Both the position numbers and the translations under genes were made by a program. The notes below the pieces were generated by a model that saw only the letters and a program-made list of their open reading frames with translations, searched no databases and was not told the origin of the DNA. Positions 14,894 to 22,930 of a stretch of 32,688 bases of DNA are shown here, in pieces. Position 1 is the first letter of the stretch. Every line of letters starts with the position of its first letter. The stretch is taken from contig JAJZYV010000003.1 in assembly GCA_021797955.1 (NCBI GenBank), positions 1 to 32,688 on the forward strand, in the 5' to 3' direction. This DNA is from Thermoplasmata archaeon (GTDB lineage: Archaea; Thermoplasmatota; Thermoplasmata; Thermoplasmatales; Thermoplasmataceae).

Positions 14894-15425
14894 ATGGACC
14901 CGCTTGATTTTAAATATGCTAAATCTGTTGTGATTGAGCTTTACAAAAAGTCTCCTCTTAAAAAATCGGATTTTTATAATATTGTAAAGAGTCACCAAGC
15001 ATTAGACAATCTTATAGATGCGTTGGAAAATAGTGGATATTTGGTAAAGACTTCAAATAAAGGCGTTCTAAAAATTTATACAATTTCAATAACTGGAAAG
15101 GGAAAAACCGTTGCTGAAAACCTCCTCAACGCCGAACTGGCCGCTGAAGGAAAACTTCCCCCCTTATCAATTCCTTTCTGGAACTCAGAGATTGCTTATC
15201 GATCTCTTGAAAAGCAAAGAGATCGCGTATTCAAAAGCAATCGAAAAGTACCCTGAAGTTCGAGGAGAATTGGAGAAGCTGGAAGAATTAAATCTGGTTG
15301 AAATCAATGGGAAAGGTTCTGGACCGCCTCTTGATGGGGGTTTACGGCCTTGCAGGATTGGTGGGGATGTGGCAAGTTTGCTAGAGGATATAGAAAGTCT
15401 TTTGAGGAATATGGGTGTTGGTTGA
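14894..15425 (+). pseudogene. Winged-helix regulator split by a one-base frameshift
   Basis: Frame 1 (ATG 14894) gives a winged-helix domain: 'MDPLDFKYAKSVVIELYKKS', recognition-helix region 'ALDNLIDALENSGYL', and wing 'KGVLKIYTISITGKGKTVAE'. It loses sense after about residue 92. Frame 2 continues 'GTQRLLIDLLKSKEIAYSKA' and 'ELEKLEELNLVEINGKGSG', a second winged-helix-like part, ending 'ASLLEDIESLLRNMGVG' at 15425. The two join perfectly if one C is removed from the run of six C at 15158-15163 (reading ..KLPPYQFLSGT..). This is either a real inactivating or phase-variable insertion or a base-calling error. Frame 1 alone would still encode a 120-residue protein ending at 15256. It is divergent from the AbrB-like gene. 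Confidence 0.65.
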
Positions 15426-15474
15426 TATGGTTAACAAGTTCTATGTTTCGCAATTTATGGAGCGGGTGAGATAG

Positions 15475-16185
15475 ATGGGATATACAAAATACGAAGTGAT
15501 GATATTTCTGGAAAACGGAAATCCGGTTGCTGGCGCACAGGTAGAAGCTTTCAATCGAAATGCTGTGCTTCCGTCATCGAAAAATTTCACAGGAACAACT
15601 GGTCCAGATGGTTCCTATGCTTGGGACACACTTGCAACGGGTTTTAATAACGATACATATGACTTCCACTCTTTTAAGGAAATAGAATCAATACTTTATG
15701 AGGCAGTATGGTCCGAAAGAGTAATGCCAAACAAACCTTATCAGAAAGATGTTACACTTCATACACAGCTTTTAAAGGATTTGAAAGAACTTAACATACC
15801 TAAAAGTATTTTGGATAAAGTAAATTCAGAAGATAGTGGAAAGTATATACTATCAGCAATTGACGAACTGAATAAGTGCATCAGATATAATCTCTCCAAA
15901 TCTGCAGTTACATTATCAACGAGTATACTTGAAGGAGTGATCAAAATACACTTGACGAAGAAGAATGCATGGGATGAGTCTTTTGATAACGTTACTTTTG
16001 GACGTCTAATCTCAAAGATTAAAAACAAGAATATTGTTGCTGCAGGATTGATGAATAAACTTGAGGCTTTAAACAAACTGAGATTACCTGCGGCACATTT
16101 CAAGGGAACCGATACTACTACTGATGAGGCAAGAATTGGGATGTCCGTAGTGAAGGAATTTCTTTATCTGGCTTTTCAGGATTAA
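15475..16185 (+). CDS. Ig-like (carboxypeptidase regulatory-type) domain fused to HEPN-like domain
   Basis: 236 residues, ATG 15475. Residues 5-65 form a beta-sandwich resembling CarboxypepD_reg/CnaB-like repeats: 'VMIFLENGNPVAGAQVEAFN', then 'GTTGPDGSYAWDTLATG'. After a linker (about 66-115), the C-terminal part is helical: 'AIDELNKCIRYNLSKSAVTL', 'ILEGVIKIHLTKKN', 'LEALNKLRLPAAHFKG', 'EARIGMSVVKEFLYLAF'. R203-LPAA-H208 is an R-x4-H motif in the position of the HEPN/DUF4145 RNase signature, so it may be an RNA-cleaving effector. No signal peptide is seen, so the Ig-like part probably acts inside the cell as a sensor or binding module. Immediate neighbours: the broken winged-helix gene upstream, and a restriction-modification operon convergent downstream. 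Confidence 0.6.
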   Translation: MGYTKYEVMIFLENGNPVAGAQVEAFNRNAVLPSSKNFTGTTGPDGSYAWDTLATGFNNDTYDFHSFKEIESILYEAVWSERVMPNKPYQKDVTLHTQLLKDLKELNIPKSILDKVNSEDSGKYILSAIDELNKCIRYNLSKSAVTLSTSILEGVIKIHLTKKNAWDESFDNVTFGRLISKIKNKNIVAAGLMNKLEALNKLRLPAAHFKGTDTTTDEARIGMSVVKEFLYLAFQD

Positions 16186-16281
16186 TCATCTTCCTGATAG
16201 AATGTTCAGAAATGAATAAAATTCGTACCGAAAGGATCATTCTACTACTTTTAGTGTGTAGTTATTAGAATCTTCATTTTA

Positions 16282-16692
16282 TTATTCAGGATTTCTCACT
16301 TGAATTTTTAATAGTTCAATGTAAAATAACAAAATAAACGCCGGCAGTGTCCATATCTGATAATAGATGGCAATAGCCTTTAATATACCAGAGACGAAGT
16401 ATGATGATAAGTTTGCAATAATAAGGAGAGTAACTGCACCAGAAATATTAAATAACGTTCTTATAACATTTCTTATATATTCGGCGCCTGAGGTCATCCC
16501 TTCAATTGAAATGAAAACAGTAATCATCACAAAAATAGCTCCGAAAAATATGGAGTCAACTATTATCATCGCATTTGGAAGATTTGTACTTGAATAGGCA
16601 TAGATAACTTCATTATGGAAATAACCCGTTAAGATCCACCATATTAGAATTAAAAATGCTGCAAACCCAATCCATCTTGGAATTTCACTCAT
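16282..16692 (-). CDS. Small membrane protein coupled to the methylase-endonuclease gene
   Basis: 136 residues from ATG 16690-16692; its ATG overlaps the TGA of the preceding gene (ATGA arrangement), so translation is coupled. A longer frame upstream lies inside the preceding gene and is not used. Four hydrophobic segments: about 8-26 (FAAFLILIWWILTGYF), 40-60 (AMIIVDSIFFGAIFVMITVF), 75-98 (ISGAVTLLIIANLSSYFVSG) and 110-126 (WTLPAFILLFYIELL). No catalytic motif recognised. It may be an unrelated membrane protein or an accessory part of the restriction operon; membrane partners are uncommon for type II systems. Confidence 0.6.
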   Translation of the reverse strand: MSEIPRWIGFAAFLILIWWILTGYFHNEVIYAYSSTNLPNAMIIVDSIFFGAIFVMITVFISIEGMTSGAEYIRNVIRTLFNISGAVTLLIIANLSSYFVSGILKAIAIYYQIWTLPAFILLFYIELLKIQVRNPE

Positions 16693-17975
16693 TCGTCTAT
16701 CCCCATCACAATCACAGGTATATCTATATCTGCTACTCCTATGTTCTCCAAATCCCACTTAATCTGCTCAAAGTAAGACACACCAGTGGACATCTGATCC
16801 GCCATGCGCTTCATTGGGACTATTTCAACCCCAGCATCAATTATATTGTGATTGTTGAATATTGTCATCTTTGCAGACACGTTGTATGCAATGAACGCAC
16901 ACTTTCCGAACTGAACCACAACACCTAATCTATTCTTCACAAAGTCCATCTCTCTGAACGCTCCGTTACCGAAAGGAAGCTTTATTCGAAATTCACGCCA
17001 GCCAAGTGAGTTAAACGTTTCCTTGTAAACTTTGTTCAGGCAAGGTGGGCTGTAAAGCATCTCTCCGGACATGGTCTTCTCTTTGCTGACCTTGGTTCTG
17101 TATTCCTCAAGATTTACGCTTGATATCACCTGATATATCTCCTCCAATTCTTGGGCAAAGTGATGCTCAATGCACTCTTTTCCATTTTTCTCCCTGCCAG
17201 TTGGTACGCATACTCTGGTTCCAAGTCTTCTTATCTCCAGAGTTCCATTAGCCATAGCCATGACTCTTTCCAGAGTCTTATCGATATATCCTTCATCTTT
17301 TTCTACGCTTATGGCCCTCCCGTTGAGTAACAGGGCTGCCAGACCGGATGAACCAACTCCCCCAAATGAATCAAGTACTGTATCCCCCTCATTAGACAAT
17401 GCAAGAACTAGACATTGAACAAGTTCGATCGGAAATTGTGCTGGATGACTCGTATATTCCGAATGATTTGATTTCACGTTTGGAATTTCCCACATTTCCG
17501 CTTCCCAATCCTGCAGTACCATCTCCCAGACATCCTCAGGATTCTTTCCTAAAGGATTCCCGGAAGGCTTTCCGTAATTTTTCCCACGGTAATGTGTCTT
17601 TCCAGGATACTTCTGCGGTATCCTTACAGGATCAAGATTGAAGGTGTAATTATCCGACTTGGTGTACCACGAAATTGTTTCATAACGGCCTGAGAATCTC
17701 AGTGAAGCATGGAGTCCATGCCCGATGCGCCAAATAATACGGTTTCGCATCTTCAAATTGTTATCCTCTTTGAATATCCTGTAGAAGAAATAGTCTAGGG
17801 GGAAGATCTCCCTGTTGTATACATAGTTTCCGAACTCCCACGCTATGTTCCCGTCATCTCTGAGGATACGAGTGCATTCCTTCGCAACCTTTCCTTGGTA
17901 TCCTAGGTACTCATGGAACTTTACCCTCTCCTCATACACTTTTCCTATGTTATATGGAGGCCAAGTCACGGTCAA
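16689..17975 (-). CDS. Fused type II restriction-modification protein: amino-methyltransferase plus BglII/BstYI-type endonuclease (catalytic residues altered)
   Basis: 428 residues from TTG 17975. The N-terminal half is an N4/N6 amino-DNA-methyltransferase with order motif IV then motif I: WPPYN at 5-9 (normally SPPY/DPPY) and VLDSFGGVGSSGLAAL at 200-215 for AdoMet. Residues about 300-428 match the BglII/BstYI endonuclease family (enzymes cutting AGATCT and RGATCY): REMDFVKNRLG, VQFGK, AFIAYNVSAKM, IIDAGVEIVPMK, YFEQIKWDLENIGVADIDIP. The known catalytic trio D-x9-E-x-Q (D84/E93/Q95 in BglII) reads D344, V353 and Q355 here, so the Glu is lost (GTG where GAG would be expected). The methylase motif IV Ser is Trp, also a single-base change. 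Protein-like sequence continues upstream of the start. The enzyme is probably inactive or non-canonical. Confidence 0.82.
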   Translation of the reverse strand: MTVTWPPYNIGKVYEERVKFHEYLGYQGKVAKECTRILRDDGNIAWEFGNYVYNREIFPLDYFFYRIFKEDNNLKMRNRIIWRIGHGLHASLRFSGRYETISWYTKSDNYTFNLDPVRIPQKYPGKTHYRGKNYGKPSGNPLGKNPEDVWEMVLQDWEAEMWEIPNVKSNHSEYTSHPAQFPIELVQCLVLALSNEGDTVLDSFGGVGSSGLAALLLNGRAISVEKDEGYIDKTLERVMAMANGTLEIRRLGTRVCVPTGREKNGKECIEHHFAQELEEIYQVISSVNLEEYRTKVSKEKTMSGEMLYSPPCLNKVYKETFNSLGWREFRIKLPFGNGAFREMDFVKNRLGVVVQFGKCAFIAYNVSAKMTIFNNHNIIDAGVEIVPMKRMADQMSTGVSYFEQIKWDLENIGVADIDIPVIVMGIDE

Positions 17976-18095
17976 CGTAACAGATTTGTCTGGAACTGTT
18001 TTCAGAAATTCCAGAGAATCGTTCAGATACTGAAATCCAATAAATTATACGGAATGAATAAGCAAGTGGTAAAATTACTGTTTGTTTTCAAGGAC
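17976..18095 (-). pseudogene. Frameshifted N-terminal extension of the methyltransferase
   Basis: In the frame of the methyltransferase the sequence upstream of the TTG reads 'FQYLNDSLEFLKTVPDKSVT', the typical lead-in to motif IV of amino-methyltransferases ('gDsle.L..ip d.sv.LivTSPPY'), and stays open to a stop at 18045-18047 with no ATG. Beyond it, another minus frame reads 'FTTCLFIPYNLLDF' from a TTG near 18092. A one-base shift near 18030 would join the two into a normal N-terminus. Confidence 0.45.
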
Positions 18096-18166
18096 TGCCT
18101 GAAAAGTCGTTAAATATAGATAGAATGTTATAGAAAGTTTTTAACCACAGTTTATATGCCTTCCCA

Positions 18167-20560
18167 ATGGGTAAACTTTCAGCATATTTAATAGGAACAG
18201 TCGCCATTTTAGCTTTATCATACTATTACTTATCTCTCAGTTTTTACCCTCTTATCGGATGGCTTGAACCATACTTTGGTGGTGCGTTAATACTGGTTAT
18301 GGGAAATCTCCTATTTTTATTGGGAAACCCACTACGAAATACTTTTTTGATCCCAGTTTACATCATAGTAGGAATATTGATCGGGCTGGGTGCCAGGAAG
18401 GGGAGAAAGGCTTTTGTCTCAACTCTCACTATTTATGGATCAATTCTTTCCATCACCGGAATTGCCAGCGTAAGTATGATTTTAGGCAATTTTTCCACGA
18501 TAAAGACAATTTCTACAAAGTTAACCACCTCGCAGAGCCTAACAAATTATTCTCCAGGCTCCTTTCCGATTGCTCCACCCACAGCTAGCCTTCAGCAGAT
18601 ATTCGGCGAACCACTCATAGGCAGACTTCTCTCAGTTTTTAGTTCGATTTCGACCAGTGGAATTTCGACCTCCAATATTACGGGTTACATAAGCAGTATC
18701 ATTCCTGCAATTACACGGGAATTTATAATTTATGGAATAGTAGATTTTGCAATAGTGCTCACTTTTGCTACATTGACGGGAGGATTATTAGGCAGGCTCA
18801 TAAACGGGAAGAAGACTAAGAAATCAAGACCTTTAGAGGTAAAAGATGGAAAGAATATTGTGGAAGTAGCAATAATAGCTCTGGTAATACTTGCCATTGT
18901 TTTCTCATCCTTTTCCATCCCATTACACTCTTCGGGTGTTATGAGCCCTGTACAAAAAACCAGCGATTACCGGCTTAAAAGTGGCAATCTGTTTACATCA
19001 ATGTCAAACTTGGGATATTCATTATCTAACAATACCCAACTTGCTTCCTGTTCAATCGCTGGTGGCTTTGTGAGTCCGAGTGGGAATCTATACACAGTAT
19101 TCGGGGCATATGGGAACTCTACCAGCCCGGCTTCGAAGTATTCTAAACTCTTTCCCTCTGGTTCCCTAACCTTTTTGGAATATTCATGCAACCTCACTCA
19201 GTTGATAGATGGAATCTCGACTTTTCCCATAAATACAGGGTACAATATTTCACAATCTTTACCACTCCAAATTGCTTCGTACGCAGAGGGAGGTCTTATA
19301 ATAACATTAACAGTAGGTAATGTAACAAAAACGAAAAATAAGGTTATTTCAAGCGATACAAATTTTATTTCAACCATAGGAGGTGCCAATCAAAACATAC
19401 TCATGAGTATAAATATTCCAAATGGTGTCCTGACTCAAAGCTCATCAAATCCAATGAGTTTATTCATTGTTGGCTTTTTACTAAATCCCAGCCAGTTCAG
19501 TACAAACATGGAAAATTCCTATCCGCTTCTTCTAGGAGACCACCAAAATTTTGACCTTTATAAGAACGAATCCCTGAATCATATAACGAACACTGGATTG
19601 AAAAACGCAAATTCATATCTGTTTGCCAGTGCTTTCTTAAACAATTTCCCCCTAGTCTCCGCAATAGCAGGATCTAATTTCCTGGGCAAGTCGTTCTCTG
19701 GGCAGGCATCTTTCACCCTATCCGTCTTTGAACAAAGCAACGTTTTTACCTCTTCAAGCTCGATTCATAAAATTGGGTTAAGTAGAATACTTGACTCCAA
19801 CACAACACTGTCTTTCAACACAGACAATCCAAGCCTTATAATTTCCGCTATACCTGAAATGATCAGTGCAAAACCAACAGTCGTGTATCACATATATTCA
19901 TCGGAGAGCAGAAATCTAACCTACTTGAACTTCGGAAGTAATCTAAACTTTACTCAGGTTTCTGGAACCATACAAACTTCAAAAGTTGATTACATCAGCA
20001 ATAACACATTTCCTGCCAATCTTTCGTGGAATGAAAGAACTGGGTTGTTAGGGAAGAATGAACATTTTATAAATATACAGGTAAAAAATACAGATAATGA
20101 AACCCTTAAAAATTTAAAACTAAACGAGTCTCTTATTCAAAACCTCTATCCTGCAAACGTTATTACACTGAAAGGAAAAGACATCATTACTAACGCGTCA
20201 CTCCCATCCGGGAGCACTATGGATTTGAATTTCACAATTTCCACACCCAATGGGGGAATTTACGTTGTCCCACCGCCGATTTTAACATACACCAACAACA
20301 ACACTGCAGAACTTTCGCTCGGTCACGAAATGAAAGTCTCCCAGTTGAACAAAAGTCTGGCATTCACATTTAATTCAATTGTGAACTATTATATCTCTTA
20401 TAGTGCCAATGGAACTATTCAGCAATTAAATATCCTAAACACTCCTCTCTTCCAGGGACTTTACCTATTTGACCTCATTATAATCCTAATCCTGATTGCC
20501 GACGTAGTTCTCGAGATAAAAGCAATATCAACCTGGTCAAAGAATAGAAAAAATAAATAG
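18167..20560 (+). CDS. Large multi-pass membrane protein with extracytoplasmic domain
   Basis: 797 residues, ATG 18167. N-terminal hydrophobic segments at about 6-24, 36-52, 59-75 and 86-107; a Ser/Thr/Pro-rich loop (about 108-180); then further segments at about 183-208 and 231-250. A 510-residue extracytoplasmic domain, rich in Asn, Ser and Thr with many N-x-S/T sites, is followed by one C-terminal span (about 765-787) and a basic tail (WSKNRKNK). Many sequons suggest N-glycosylation, as for Thermoplasmatales surface proteins. No enzymatic motif seen. The stop lies 1 base before the end of the convergent Nudix gene. It could be a surface/adhesion or polymer-handling protein; family not recognised. 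Confidence 0.75.
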   Translation: MGKLSAYLIGTVAILALSYYYLSLSFYPLIGWLEPYFGGALILVMGNLLFLLGNPLRNTFLIPVYIIVGILIGLGARKGRKAFVSTLTIYGSILSITGIASVSMILGNFSTIKTISTKLTTSQSLTNYSPGSFPIAPPTASLQQIFGEPLIGRLLSVFSSISTSGISTSNITGYISSIIPAITREFIIYGIVDFAIVLTFATLTGGLLGRLINGKKTKKSRPLEVKDGKNIVEVAIIALVILAIVFSSFSIPLHSSGVMSPVQKTSDYRLKSGNLFTSMSNLGYSLSNNTQLASCSIAGGFVSPSGNLYTVFGAYGNSTSPASKYSKLFPSGSLTFLEYSCNLTQLIDGISTFPINTGYNISQSLPLQIASYAEGGLIITLTVGNVTKTKNKVISSDTNFISTIGGANQNILMSINIPNGVLTQSSSNPMSLFIVGFLLNPSQFSTNMENSYPLLLGDHQNFDLYKNESLNHITNTGLKNANSYLFASAFLNNFPLVSAIAGSNFLGKSFSGQASFTLSVFEQSNVFTSSSSIHKIGLSRILDSNTTLSFNTDNPSLIISAIPEMISAKPTVVYHIYSSESRNLTYLNFGSNLNFTQVSGTIQTSKVDYISNNTFPANLSWNERTGLLGKNEHFINIQVKNTDNETLKNLKLNESLIQNLYPANVITLKGKDIITNASLPSGSTMDLNFTISTPNGGIYVVPPPILTYTNNNTAELSLGHEMKVSQLNKSLAFTFNSIVNYYISYSANGTIQQLNILNTPLFQGLYLFDLIIILILIADVVLEIKAISTWSKNRKNK

Positions 20561-20561
20561 T

Positions 20562-21005
20562 TCAGGACGCTGCAGTTTGAGTTTGGGGATATAATTTTTC
20601 CTCAATATATTTTAAAGCTTTCCTTATGATCTCCTTCTGATTTTCATGTTTCAGATAGAGCATCGCATCCTCAAAATTTAACCACACATATGCCTGATGT
20701 TCTTCAGAAGTTATAACTTTTGTAGAGGAACTGACTTCACTCAAGAACAATATGACCTCCTTGTGGATATTTTTGCTGTCAAAGTAGAAGTAATAGTCGG
20801 TTGCAACTTCAAACCCCTTTATTATCTTACAGGTTATTCCGCATTCTTCCTTTGTCTCTCTTAGAGCAGCCGTGTATTTATTTTCACCCTTTTCGATATG
20901 ACCTTTTGAAAAATCTAGGTATCCATCCTTTTTCATGAGGAAGAGAAACTGAACTTCTCTCATGCGTCGGAATATGATAATACCGGAACTTATTTCATGT
21001 ACCAT
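20562..21005 (-). CDS. Nudix hydrolase (Ap4A hydrolase-like)
   Basis: 147 residues, ATG 21003-21005. The Nudix box is complete and canonical: G35-x5-E41-x7-R49-E50-x2-E53-E54-x-G56-I57, within GHIEKGENKYTAALRETKEE. N-terminal 'SSGIIIFRR' and 'DGYLDFSKGHIEKGE' resemble bis(5'-nucleosyl)-tetraphosphatases, which hydrolyse Ap4A and related dinucleotides with Mg2+. Substrate remains to be shown. Its end abuts the membrane-protein stop convergently; it is divergent from pgk with about 258 bases between. Confidence 0.88.
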   Translation of the reverse strand: MVHEISSGIIIFRRMREVQFLFLMKKDGYLDFSKGHIEKGENKYTAALRETKEECGITCKIIKGFEVATDYYFYFDSKNIHKEVILFLSEVSSSTKVITSEEHQAYVWLNFEDAMLYLKHENQKEIIRKALKYIEEKLYPQTQTAAS

Positions 21006-21263
21006 GCCGGTAAATTGCTTATTATTATAAAATCTTGTTTTAAATATTTACATATATATTTTTTTTGCTGATATTCTCCAATATAATATTTAGGAATTTT
21101 ATTTTAGCATACTTCAAACACCACGTAGTGTATGAGATTTTTGTCAATTAAAACGACAGTAAACAAAGTTTTAAATAAAATGTATCTACACGGTGGGAAG
21201 AAAACTCTAAGATCGATATAAACACACATAATTAATTTAAGTCCTAAGAAAATCTCCCTTGCA
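21006..21263. promoter_or_regulatory. Divergent promoter region of the Nudix gene and pgk
   Basis: AT-rich, no gene. A GATATAAAC box at 21215-21223 lies about 45 bases before the pgk ATG and would place the start of transcription near 21244, giving a leader of about 20 bases. The 15-mer TTAGCATACTTCAAA occurs at 21104-21118 and again upstream of the RPA-like gene. CACCACGTAGTG near 21119 is an imperfect palindrome. Confidence 0.4.
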
Positions 21264-22514
21264 ATGCCAGATGAAATAAGAGGGTACTTCACCATGGATG
21301 ATTTTGATTTGACAGACAAAACTGTAATTTTGAGGCTGGACATTAATTCACCAATTCATCCAGTAACAGGAGAGATCATGGGGGATTCAAGATTTCGGTC
21401 CCACATTTCAACACTGGACAGATTGAAGAATTCCAAAGTGGTAATCCTAGCCCACCAAAGCAGACCAGGAAAATCGGATTATATCTCGCTCGAGGGACAC
21501 GCGAAGAGAATGGAACGGATTATTGGTAGAAGAGTTCGTTTCTGTGATTCCCTTTTTGGCCCCTCTGCAATTCAAGAAATTAAGAAAATGAATAAGGGAG
21601 ATATACTTATGCTGGAGAATACAAGGTTTTTTTCAGAGGACGTTGTTCTGGACTCGGTCGACAATGAGTCAATGGAAGAGAGCAATCTTGTCAGAGGATT
21701 ATCTTCGGTTGCTGATTTTTTCATTAATGATGCATTTCCTGCCATCCACAGAGGACAGACGTCATTAACCGGTTTCACCAATAAGATACCAAATATAGCT
21801 GGGCTTCTGATACAGACAGAAACAGAAGCGATTGAAAGATTTCTTAAAAGCGATAAGAAAAAAAGTATAGCAATATTAGCAGGGGCAAAAATAGAAGACT
21901 CAATTTCAGTAGCCCGATCCTTCCAAATGAGAAATATAGTTTCTAAAGTGCTCGTTGGAGGTGTTGTAGCCAACGCTTTTCTATGGGCTACGGGAAAGAA
22001 AATAGGAAGAAAGAATGAAGATTTCATTAAACATAACAATAGGAACTATGAGGCATATCTGAAAATCTGCAAAGATATAGTGGATCAGGGAAAGAATTTC
22101 ATAATCACTCCCACGGACTTCATACTTAATCCATCCCAGAGGAGGATAGAGAAAAATGAAGAGGTACCGGATGATCAAATTATCGCGGATATTGGACCTG
22201 ATACCATAGCAAAGTTCTCCAAAGAAATAAAAAATGCAGGAAATATCTTTGTAAATGGGCCAATGGGGATGTATGAAATCAGCGAATATTCCACCGGTAC
22301 ATACGAAATCCTGAGGGAAATATCAAATTCAGGAGCGGTCACACTTGCTGGAGGAGGGCACACGATTTCGGCTCTGGAGATATTAGGGTTGACGCACAAA
22401 ATAGACCATATTTCGACTGGAGGTGGAGCGCTGATAAGTTATTTATCAGGTGAACCGATGCCCGTATTAGAAGCTCTCAAAAAGAGCAGGCAAAAATTTC
22501 AGGAAGTGAAGTAA
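21264..22514 (+). CDS. pgk: Phosphoglycerate kinase
   Basis: 416 residues, full length. Interconverts 1,3-bisphosphoglycerate and 3-phosphoglycerate with ADP/ATP. Visible family signatures: VILRLDINSP (usually RvDfNvP) at the N-terminus, DSRFRSHISTL, VILAHQSRPG, MLENTRFF, 'NDAFPAIHRGQTSLTGF', AILAGAKIEDS, VLVGGVVANAF, FVNGPMGMYE and TLAGGGHT near the C-terminus. ATG 21264 is chosen because it gives the standard N-terminus and follows a TATA box at a good distance. First gene of an operon with pfdA and ftsY; its TAA overlaps the next ATG by one base (TAATG). Archaeal-type length and motifs. Confidence 0.96.
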   Translation: MPDEIRGYFTMDDFDLTDKTVILRLDINSPIHPVTGEIMGDSRFRSHISTLDRLKNSKVVILAHQSRPGKSDYISLEGHAKRMERIIGRRVRFCDSLFGPSAIQEIKKMNKGDILMLENTRFFSEDVVLDSVDNESMEESNLVRGLSSVADFFINDAFPAIHRGQTSLTGFTNKIPNIAGLLIQTETEAIERFLKSDKKKSIAILAGAKIEDSISVARSFQMRNIVSKVLVGGVVANAFLWATGKKIGRKNEDFIKHNNRNYEAYLKICKDIVDQGKNFIITPTDFILNPSQRRIEKNEEVPDDQIIADIGPDTIAKFSKEIKNAGNIFVNGPMGMYEISEYSTGTYEILREISNSGAVTLAGGGHTISALEILGLTHKIDHISTGGGALISYLSGEPMPVLEALKKSRQKFQEVK

Positions 22515-22930
22515 TGGAAGATGGAAACAATGAAAATGCTGTAAGGGAAGAGTTGGCTTTTCTAGAATCGTATGTTAGTTCAACAGAAAAACAGATCAGT
22601 GTTATGACTCAGGGACTGGAGGAGTTCGGAAAGGCTCTGGCAGTTTTGCAGTCTAAGGAAATACCAGAATCATCGGAAACTCTGATTTCACTCGGGGGAG
22701 GCATTTTTGTAAAGGGAAAAGTGGAAACTTCCAAAAATGTTATGGTAGCCATAGGTTCAGATGTGTTCATTGAAGAAGACAGTCAAAAGACAGTGGAAAG
22801 AATTAAGGCCCAGGTGGAAGATGTGAGCAAGGGAATTCAAACACTTAACAACCAGAGGGCAGATGCTATTAGAAGATATGATTTGCTCCTGAGGTCTCTT
22901 GGCAGGAAAGAAGATAAGGATGTCTCTTAA
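22514..22930 (+). CDS. pfdA: Prefoldin alpha subunit
   Basis: 138 residues. Two long coiled-coil helices (about 8-50 and 90-132) are joined by a beta-hairpin region (SLGGGIFVKGKVETSKNVMV, then IGSDVFIEE), the standard architecture of archaeal prefoldin alpha. Two alpha and four beta subunits form the jellyfish-shaped holder of unfolded proteins that passes them to the thermosome. The ATG overlaps the pgk stop (TAATG) and the end overlaps ftsY by 11 bases, so all three are co-translated; linkage of pfdA with ftsY is common in archaea. Confidence 0.93.
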   Translation: MEDGNNENAVREELAFLESYVSSTEKQISVMTQGLEEFGKALAVLQSKEIPESSETLISLGGGIFVKGKVETSKNVMVAIGSDVFIEEDSQKTVERIKAQVEDVSKGIQTLNNQRADAIRRYDLLLRSLGRKEDKDVS

